Shown here: in pieces, positions 21,731 to 26,381 of the stretch | Position numbering within the stretch: position 1 is the stretch's first letter | Layout of the letters: the number at the start of each line of letters is the position of its first letter | Position numbers and translations under genes: made by a program | The notes under the pieces: generated by a model | The model's input: the letters and a program-made list of their open reading frames with translations, nothing else | Database searches by the model: none | Told to the model about the DNA's origin: nothing | NCBI GenBank assembly: GCA_905202605.1 | Contig: CAJKSU010000015.1 | Coordinates: 1-26,381, forward strand | Reading direction: 5' to 3' | DNA length: 26,381 nt | Origin: an uncultured Eubacteriales bacterium | GTDB lineage: Bacteria; Bacillota; Clostridia; Oscillospirales; Oscillospiraceae

Positions 21731-21759
21731 TTGCTTTCCGAATTAAAAATAGCTATAAT
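21731..21759 (+). promoter_or_regulatory. Promoter of the two-component genes
   Basis: TTGCTT (21731-21736), 17 nt, then a perfect TATAAT (21754-21759). The start codon of the sensor kinase lies 18 nt past the -10, so the leader is very short. Confidence 0.6.
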
Positions 21760-21777
21760 GATAGAGGGGTGGGCGCA

Positions 21778-23577
21778 ATGCTGAAAGGAAGCGTAAAGCA
21801 GAAACTATTTTTGATGATTTCCGTTCTGATTCTTGTTTCTGTTTCTGCTGCGACGATTCTCAGTGATCGAAGCTATCGAAACGATTTGATCGCTCAAAGC
21901 ACCCAATCGACGCGCCAGCTTTTGGAGCAGCTAAGCATCAATTTGGATACCTATATAGATGAATTGTTTCGTCTCTGCCTTTCTCCCTATTATAACAAGC
22001 GCGTGATGGAGCAGCTGGAAAGTACGCCCGCTACCGCAGCTGAAAGGCTGAACAAACAACGGATCATCGAAGATTATCTGACGGAAGTAATGACGCTTCC
22101 GCGAAGCGACATCCTCAGAGCATATATTCTCAGCAATGGCGTTTATTCCAGCAGTAAAACGCGTGTGGGCTCCGCGTTGGATGGCTATTCCAAGGAGGAA
22201 TGGTACCAGCAGGCTTTGAGCAGCCATACGGCAGTTTTTCTGCCTGCTCATCATGAAGGAGCGGGGCGAGGCGCTTTGGAGGTTTTCAGTGTTGTTCAGC
22301 GAATCAACAGCATGAGCAACAGCTCCAACCCGGTAGGGGTCATTCGGGTCGACGCCAACTATCAGGGAATTAAAGCAGTTTGTGACAGGGCGGGAATCCA
22401 GGTGGGCGGAGCTTTATTCATTTGGGACGATGCTGGGAACCAGATGTATAGCAATAATCAAACGGGGCAGGCTGAGCTGGCCGCTGCGCTAAATACCTCG
22501 CATCCATTTGAATCAAATATCGAAGATTTTTCATTTCGTCTGGAGGGCCAAGAATATTTGGTTCATTCTCAGCGGCTCCGCACAACGGACTGGCGTATTA
22601 TTGATGTACATTCCATGCATGTATTAACAGCGGCTGCTGAAAGTGCAAGAAACAAGGCTTTGGCTTTTGCACTGCTGTGCGCAGTGCTGGGCGTAGCGGT
22701 TTCTATTCCATTGGTAAGGGTTTTCCTGCGACCCATGTTTCACATCACGCAGCTGATGCATACCGCTCAAAGCGGCGATCTGACGGTTCGCGCCGTTTCT
22801 GGCGGACACGACGAGTTTTCTTATCTGGCGGATTCTTTCAATAATATGCTGGCCCAAATCCAGGAACAAACGGCGCGTAACGACCTTCTTACACGGCAGA
22901 TTTACGAAGCGCGTTATTTGGAAAAAGAAGCTCAATATACGGCGCTTTGCAATCAAATTCAACCTCATTTTCTTTTTAACGCGCTAAATACCATTCATCT
23001 GCTGATTAAAACAGATCAAAGCGAAGAGGCTGTTCAAAGCATAGCGATGCTGGCCACGCTCCTTCGCGGCATGGTCAACGCCGGACGGGAAATCAGCCTG
23101 CGCGCCGAGATGAAGCTGGTGGAGAGTTATCTGTCTTTGCAACAAAAGCGCTATCGCGGTTTGCAATACACGCTTCCGGATGTAACAGCGTGGGAAACCT
23201 ATCTTCTTCCCGCTCTTACGATCCAGCCGATTGTTGAAAACGCTTTGGTTCACGGGTGTGAACCCAAACGTGGAGGAGCCCAGATTACCGTCACGTTAGA
23301 AGAAACCGCAGAAGCTCTTTTGCTGTGTGTCCAAGATAATGGGCTTGGAATGGAAGAAGAAAAAGAACGTCATCTTCAGGAAGCGCTGGCTCAGTCAACG
23401 TTCGATCCCGAAAAACAGGAAGGCGGCGTGGGCTTGGTCAACATTGCCCGTCGTGTTCAATTACGCTTTGGCCCGGAATATGGTCTGCGTTTTGAAACGA
23501 AAAGAGGACAGGGTACTTGCGTAACGCTCCGCCTGCCGCCGAAAGGAGAAGCCTATGTACCGCGCATTGATCGTTGA
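21778..23577 (+). CDS. YesM-type sensor histidine kinase
   Basis: A 599-aa membrane sensor kinase. Membrane segments at about 9-29 and 285-307 enclose an extracellular sensing domain of about 255 residues (Cache-like by length and context). A HAMP domain (about 308-360) ends FNNMLAQIQEQ. The phosphorylation motif is NQIQPHFLFNALNTI with His397, as in the YesM/LytS family. The ATP-binding domain has QPIVENALVHG (N box) and DNGLGM (G1), with GVGLVNIARR. ATG at 21778 follows GAGGGG by 8 nt; the GTG at 21769 overlaps that site. It overlaps the response regulator by 23 nt. It probably senses an extracellular sugar, or the loaded binding protein. Confidence 0.9.
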   Translation: MLKGSVKQKLFLMISVLILVSVSAATILSDRSYRNDLIAQSTQSTRQLLEQLSINLDTYIDELFRLCLSPYYNKRVMEQLESTPATAAERLNKQRIIEDYLTEVMTLPRSDILRAYILSNGVYSSSKTRVGSALDGYSKEEWYQQALSSHTAVFLPAHHEGAGRGALEVFSVVQRINSMSNSSNPVGVIRVDANYQGIKAVCDRAGIQVGGALFIWDDAGNQMYSNNQTGQAELAAALNTSHPFESNIEDFSFRLEGQEYLVHSQRLRTTDWRIIDVHSMHVLTAAAESARNKALAFALLCAVLGVAVSIPLVRVFLRPMFHITQLMHTAQSGDLTVRAVSGGHDEFSYLADSFNNMLAQIQEQTARNDLLTRQIYEARYLEKEAQYTALCNQIQPHFLFNALNTIHLLIKTDQSEEAVQSIAMLATLLRGMVNAGREISLRAEMKLVESYLSLQQKRYRGLQYTLPDVTAWETYLLPALTIQPIVENALVHGCEPKRGGAQITVTLEETAEALLLCVQDNGLGMEEEKERHLQEALAQSTFDPEKQEGGVGLVNIARRVQLRFGPEYGLRFETKRGQGTCVTLRLPPKGEAYVPRIDR

Positions 23578-24307
23578 GGATGAGGATTTGATGCGGGAGT
23601 ATCTTGCCGCCAATCTGACAAATTTCTGCCCGGAATGGGAAACCGCCGATATAGCCTGCGATGGCGCGGAAGCTCTGGAAAAACTGCAAAAAGAAAACTT
23701 TGACGGTGTTTTGACTGATATTCGGATGCCGGTTATGGATGGATTGGAGATGGCGCGCATTCTGCGCGAAAAAAAGAAAAACATTCCCATTTTGATCCTT
23801 TCCGGCTATGATGAATTTGATTATGCCCGTACTGCGGTTCGGCTGAATATCTCAGACTATTTGCTCAAGCCGATTAATGAAGAGGAGCTTTCTGCCGCTC
23901 TGTCTCTGATGGCGATTCAGGTTGCATCCAATCAGCGTGAACAAGGGATTTCCACATCTGTGCAGACAGCAGTAAGAAACGGGTTGGTACAAAAAGCGCA
24001 GGAATACATCTTAAACCATTATGCCGAGCCGATTAGCCTGACTTCTGTGGCTGAAGAATTAGGGGTGACCGCCGCCTATCTGAGCACGGTTTTTCACCGG
24101 GAAATGGGTTCCAGCTATTCTCAAACCCTTTTGCGGATTCGTATGGAAAACGCCGCAAAACTGCTCTCCGATACTCAACTCAAGGTTCGAGAGATCGCAC
24201 AGGCTGTTGGCTTTCCTTCTGCCAAACATTTTACTCACGTATTCGGACAGTACTTTCATTGTTCTCCGGTAGAGTTCCGAACCCGGAAAATGAGAATGCC
24301 CCTGTAG
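23555..24307 (+). CDS. YesN-type AraC response regulator
   Basis: A 250-aa response regulator. The receiver (1-120) has the acidic pocket VEDED (8-10), phosphoacceptor Asp55 in VLTDIRMP, Ser/Thr switch residue in ILSGYDE, and Lys in YLLKPIN. A linker leads to an AraC domain (about 145-245) with two helix-turn-helices: SLTSVAEELGVTAAYLSTVF and VREIAQAVGFPSAKHFTHVF. ATG at 23555 follows GGAGAAGCCT. It is probably the activator of the divergent sugar operon and perhaps of its own genes. Confidence 0.93.
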   Translation: MYRALIVEDEDLMREYLAANLTNFCPEWETADIACDGAEALEKLQKENFDGVLTDIRMPVMDGLEMARILREKKKNIPILILSGYDEFDYARTAVRLNISDYLLKPINEEELSAALSLMAIQVASNQREQGISTSVQTAVRNGLVQKAQEYILNHYAEPISLTSVAEELGVTAAYLSTVFHREMGSSYSQTLLRIRMENAAKLLSDTQLKVREIAQAVGFPSAKHFTHVFGQYFHCSPVEFRTRKMRMPL

Positions 24308-24410
24308 TATGGCGAGCGGAAAGGCCAGGTTTATCATAAAAGGATGCTATTAAGAAGCCGTAAATGATTTGACAAAACTCAAGAATACGCCATTTTGACT
24401 GAAATGGGGT

Positions 24411-24455
24411 AAAAAAAACAGGCGAGGAAAGCAATTTTGCCTTCCGCGCCTGTTT
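24411..24455 (-). terminator. Strong minus-strand terminator
   Basis: AAACAGGCG (24416-24424) and CGCCTGTTT (24447-24455) form a 9-bp stem, with GGAA/TTCC adding inner pairs. On the minus strand eight T's follow (24411-24418). On the plus strand only TTT follows, so it is weaker that way. Confidence 0.65.
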
Positions 24456-24506
24456 GCGTGATCGGAATGATGATTGTCTCGGGATGCCTTTTCAAGAAAA
24501 TGTCTG

Positions 24507-24530
24507 AAAACCCTTTGCCATAAGGGCTTT
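24507..24530. terminator. Small bidirectional terminator
   Basis: CCCTT (24511-24515) and AAGGG (24522-24526) with a 6-nt loop are flanked by AAAA on the left and CTTTT on the right, so T-runs follow in both directions. It may end the yesMN-type transcript. Confidence 0.4.
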
Positions 24531-24546
24531 TGAGCCACCATGGGGT

Positions 24547-24586
24547 AAAAGAAAAGTACCAGCCTTTGTATCAAAAGCTGGTACTT
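24547..24586 (-). terminator. Terminator of the tRNA-Ser transcript
   Basis: AAGTACCAGC (24554-24563) and GCTGGTACTT (24577-24586) make a perfect 10-bp stem. On the minus strand it is followed by TTCTTTT (24547-24553). It starts only 5 nt after the CCA of tRNA-Ser(GCU). Confidence 0.75.
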
Positions 24587-24590
24587 ACTA

Positions 24591-24682
24591 TGGCGCAGAA
24601 GGAGGGATTTGAACCCTCGCGCCGCTTACCGCAGCCTACTCCCTTAGCAGGGGAGCCCCTTCGGCCTCTTGGGTACTTCTGC
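24591..24682 (-). tRNA. tRNA-Ser(GCU)
   Basis: 92 nt including an encoded CCA. The acceptor is GCAGAAG / CTTCTGC, the anticodon stem CTCCC / GGGAG with loop CTGCTAA (anticodon GCT, for AGC/AGU), a long variable arm as expected for serine tRNAs, and T-arm GGTTCAAATCC. It is transcribed after tRNA-Ser(UGA). Confidence 0.95.
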
Positions 24683-24716
24683 ATGACCGATACGCTATGA
24701 AATTCGCCATAAAAAA

Positions 24717-24805
24717 TGGCGGAGAGAGAGGGATTCGAACCCCCGGTACCTTGCGGTATCACTGGTTTTCAAGACCAGCGCCATAAACCACTCGGCCATC
24801 TCTCC
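24717..24805 (-). tRNA. tRNA-Ser(UGA)
   Basis: 89 nt including CCA. The acceptor is GGAGAGA / TCTCTCC, the anticodon stem CTGGT / ACCAG with loop CTTGAAA (anticodon TGA, for UCA-type codons), a long variable arm with ATACCGCAAGGTA, and T-arm GGTTCGAATCC. A short GCCAT/ATGGC hairpin directly after it may aid processing. Confidence 0.95.
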
Positions 24806-24829
24806 AGTCTGCTTGAACCAGCGAAACCT

Positions 24830-24858
24830 ATTATAGAATAGCCGGATGATTTTGTCAA
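24830..24858 (-). promoter_or_regulatory. Consensus promoter of the tRNA-Ser pair
   Basis: On the minus strand TTGACA (24853-24858), 17 nt, TATAAT (24830-24835): a perfect match to the housekeeping consensus. Seven A's just upstream of the -35 may act as an UP element, as is usual for stable-RNA genes. Confidence 0.9.
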
Positions 24859-24866
24859 CCCTTTTT

Positions 24867-24966
24867 TTCGTTTAATGGTTCGAATCCTAAAATCTCTTCG
24901 TTTTCCGCCCCAAAACCGCGCCATCCCGCCGGGCGCTCGCCTTCCATCGCCCGCGCGACTTATTGC
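24867..24966. other. Boundary between host tRNA promoter and phage lysis genes
   Basis: No supported gene. Base composition shifts to very GC-rich after about 24905. GGTTCGAATCC at 24877-24887 on the plus strand is identical to a tRNA T-arm and opposite in orientation to the nearby tRNA genes; it may mark an old attachment site, or be chance. Confidence 0.35.
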
Positions 24967-25428
24967 TTATTGCCGCCTCTGCGCTCTCCCTTCCTCGCCG
25001 TCTCCCTGCGCCACGTCCAGCAGCTTCCCCAGCAGCGGCACATTCAGCCCGAAAATCTCCAAATTTTCAATCAAGCTCACCAACTCCGTGGCGATCATGT
25101 AGGTCATCGCCGCGCCGCAGACGCTCGCCATCCCCAGTCCGTTGCCCACGCTCACGCAAACGCCGACCACCAGCCACTCAAGCCCCTTCTTCATCACGCC
25201 CATCAGCAGCGCGCCGGAGGAGACCTTCCCGCTCTCCGTCTTGCGGGATTTCCCCGTCACCGCGCACAGCAGCCCGGTCAGGATGTCCGCGCCCTGCACG
25301 ATGAGCAGCGCCTGCGCCAGCGGCGGCAAGCCCGTCCACCACGCCAGCGCCGCGCCGATCAGCGCGCCGATCCAGCTCACCGCGTTCGGCTTCACACCCT
25401 TCATCACCTGCATCGTCTTTTCTTCCAT
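24967..25428 (-). CDS. Phage holin
   Basis: A 153-aa holin of the phage_holin_4 type common in Firmicute phages, which opens the membrane to release lysin. Membrane-spanning segments lie at about 16-34 (VSWIGALIGAALAWWTG), 38-58 and 86-104 (LEWLVVGVCVSVGNGLG), followed by a possible fourth at about 105-120. A charged stretch (GKSRKTESGK) lies between, and the tail is hydrophilic. ATG at 25428 follows GAGGGGG by 7 nt. It lies 15 nt after the lysin gene, a standard lysis cassette. Confidence 0.85.
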   Translation of the reverse strand: MEEKTMQVMKGVKPNAVSWIGALIGAALAWWTGLPPLAQALLIVQGADILTGLLCAVTGKSRKTESGKVSSGALLMGVMKKGLEWLVVGVCVSVGNGLGMASVCGAAMTYMIATELVSLIENLEIFGLNVPLLGKLLDVAQGDGEEGRAQRRQ

Positions 25429-25443
25429 CTGTGTTCCCCCTCT

Positions 25444-26061
25444 TTAATCCTCTCCGGCCTTGCAGCAGTATGTCCCGCTGATCCAGCCCGTGTGTCCCCG
25501 ATACACCGCGCGCAGCCAGCCGTTTCTTTCCTCCAGCACGGCGAGCCGCGTTCCGTCCGGGATCATCTGCATGTATCGCCCGTTCGGCTTTGTCCGCATC
25601 CGTAGGCCTCCCCCTGCGCAGACGATGACATCCCCGTATTCGGCGCCTTTGTCGCCGCCTCCTTCCGCTACGATCATCCGATGTATGCCCAGCCCGTTCC
25701 ACCCCGCCTTTTCCGTCAGCCCGGTTTCGACCACGCCGCCCCGGCTCTTGCTTGAGTGGATGATCGTGCCCCGCTCCGTCACCAGCCCGACGTGATTCAC
25801 GTCTCCCGTGCCCACGCCCATGAACGCCAGCATCCCCGGCTTCGCGCCGGAAATCCCCGCCTGCTTCCACGTCAAATCGCGGTATCTGCTGCGCTTGCCG
25901 TCGCTGTCCCACAGCGCGTTCGTGCCCGCCGTCGTGTAGTGCCTGTCGCCGCCCGCGCCGGTGCGGATGACCTTCTTGATGAGGTTGATGCAGTCTATCG
26001 TCCCATAATCCGTCCCGATCCATCCCCGCGCCGTGCGGATGGCCGTCTCCGCCCGAATCAA
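25444..26061 (-). CDS. NlpC/P60-SH3 phage lysin
   Basis: A 205-aa cell-wall peptidase. The NlpC/P60 domain (1-125) has catalytic Cys24 in GTIDCINLIKK, His90 in VNHVGLV and a further His in TIIHSS (about 102). Residues about 143-200 form an SH3b domain (GGLRMRTKPNGRY, WLRAVYRGHTGWI) that binds peptidoglycan. The start is TTG at 26061, about 10 nt after AGGAGGG. No signal peptide is seen, so release would depend on the adjacent holin. Confidence 0.88.
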   Translation of the reverse strand: MIRAETAIRTARGWIGTDYGTIDCINLIKKVIRTGAGGDRHYTTAGTNALWDSDGKRSRYRDLTWKQAGISGAKPGMLAFMGVGTGDVNHVGLVTERGTIIHSSKSRGGVVETGLTEKAGWNGLGIHRMIVAEGGGDKGAEYGDVIVCAGGGLRMRTKPNGRYMQMIPDGTRLAVLEERNGWLRAVYRGHTGWISGTYCCKAGED

Positions 26062-26101
26062 AGGCGTTCACCCTCCTGTTTTGTCGATTTGCCCTTTTTT
26101 C

Positions 26102-26381
26102 TCACGTCATCGTAATCGTCAGCGTCGTGCCGCTCAGGCTGAACGTCACGCCCGCCGGCCCCTGTGGCCCCTGTGGCCCCTGTGGCCCCTGCGGGCCTTG
26201 CGGTCCCCGAGGTCCCGTCTCGCCCTTTTCGCCTTTTTCACCCCGCGGCCCCGTCGCGCCGGTTGCGCCCGGTTCGCCGTCCCTGCCAGGGTCTCCCTTT
26301 TCGCCTTTCTCGCCCTGCGGGCCCGCCGCGCCGGTTGCGCCCGGTTCGCCGTCCCTGCCAGGGTCTCCCTTTTCGCCTTTC
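26102..26381 (-). CDS. Collagen-like phage protein (partial)
   Basis: The C-terminal end of a protein; the 5' part lies beyond the window. About 23 Gly-X-Y triplets (GEKGDPGRDGEPGATG-type, then GPQ repeated five times) run from the edge and end in the short tail VTFSLSGTTLTITMT. Such repeats form collagen-like triple helices and occur in phage tail fibres; the short beta tail may trimerise. The stop is TGA at 26104. It precedes the lysin gene by 41 nt, which fits a tail-fibre gene next to lysis genes. Confidence 0.85.
   Translation of the reverse strand, partial: KGEKGDPGRDGEPGATGAAGPQGEKGEKGDPGRDGEPGATGATGPRGEKGEKGETGPRGPQGPQGPQGPQGPQGPAGVTFSLSGTTLTITMT
26158..26192. repeat. Short GPQ-coding tandem repeat
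   Basis: Consecutive 9-bp units close to GGCCCCTGT encode repeated GPQ. This is a simple tandem repeat likely to vary in copy number by slippage. Confidence 0.7.
26255..26381. repeat. 72-bp tandem repeat in the collagen gene
   Basis: The 55 bp at 26255-26309 recur exactly at 26327-26381, an offset of 72 bp, equal to 24 residues or eight Gly-X-Y triplets. The repeat runs into the window edge, so the full copy number is unknown. Confidence 0.8.

Larger units (their letters stand above)
24308..24590. other. Intergenic region with three hairpin terminators
   Basis: No supported gene. It separates the plus-strand regulator genes from the minus-strand tRNA genes and holds hairpins at 24411-24455, 24507-24530 and 24547-24586. 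The first and third share an ATGGGGTAAAA segment (24404-24414 and 24540-24550) at their T-run ends. Confidence 0.5.

Noticed and set aside
24411..24455. Terminator for the plus-strand regulator genes only
   Set aside because: The long T-run follows the stem only on the minus strand, so it serves mainly the tRNA side.
24591..24966. Prophage insertion into a tRNA-Ser gene
   Set aside because: Both tRNA genes and their promoter are intact, and the phage block lies upstream of the promoter, not at a tRNA 3' end.
25178..26071. 297-aa minus-strand frame over holin and lysin
   Set aside because: It is an out-of-frame Gly/Arg/Asp-rich shadow of the NlpC/P60 and holin genes in very GC-rich DNA.
26158..26381. 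CRISPR array
   Set aside because: The repeats are contiguous and in frame with Gly-X-Y coding; there are no unique spacers.

Overview
The window looks like a chromosomal segment of a moderately GC-rich Clostridia-type Firmicute, probably from the gut. Support comes from strong AGGAGG-type ribosome sites, two tRNA-Ser genes behind a consensus TTGACA-17-TATAAT promoter, a YesMN-type two-component system, a lipoprotein sugar transporter, and phage gene families typical of Clostridiales prophages. Species cannot be told from the sequence. Nearly everything is on the minus strand.

Region 1 (1-14.8 kb) is the replication and early-regulation half of a prophage or phage-derived mobile element, transcribed right to left. 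In order of transcription it has a Tn916-Orf7-like sigma factor, an Orf8-like HTH_16 protein, a DUF3825 protein, a frameshifted Com-like zinc ribbon, an apparently structured non-coding stretch with a terminator, a DeoR-type HTH protein, a small coiled protein, DUF2800 (Cas4-like nuclease), DUF2815 (SSB-like), family A DNA polymerase, a DUF4406-like protein, a VirE-type primase-helicase, an iteron-like intergenic region, a VRR-NUC nuclease, an SNF2 helicase, an ArpU/sigma-like regulator, a solitary MazF toxin, MetK, a zinc-finger HTH protein and a 'virulence-related' protein. Structural, lysis and integrase genes of this element are not in the window. Strong hairpin terminators split the module, so transcription probably depends on read-through or internal promoters.

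Region 2 (about 14.9-24.8 kb) is host. One minus-strand operon encodes a sugar-binding lipoprotein, two CUT1 permeases, a GH66 dextranase-like enzyme and a GH125-like (alpha/alpha)6 glycosidase. Divergently transcribed is a YesM-type sensor kinase with a YesN-type AraC response regulator. Together these make a compact system for sensing, importing and cytoplasmically cleaving an oligosaccharide. GH66 suggests an alpha-1,6-glucan; GH125 would suggest an alpha-1,6-mannoside. No ABC ATPase is present, as is common for CUT1 systems that share one. Two tRNA-Ser genes (GCU and UGA) follow.

Region 3 (about 24.97-26.38 kb) is very GC-rich and is the lysis end of a second phage-like element: a collagen-like protein running off the edge, an NlpC/P60-SH3 lysin and a holin.

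The most unusual site is the control region of the phage metK (about 2641-2810). Five repeats spaced 10-11 bp lead into a near-consensus promoter whose -10 sits in a 15-bp palindrome. An intrinsic terminator and then a hairpin whose loop can pair with the metK ribosome site follow within about 100 nt of leader. This looks like a layered, possibly ligand-responsive switch on a phage SAM synthetase.
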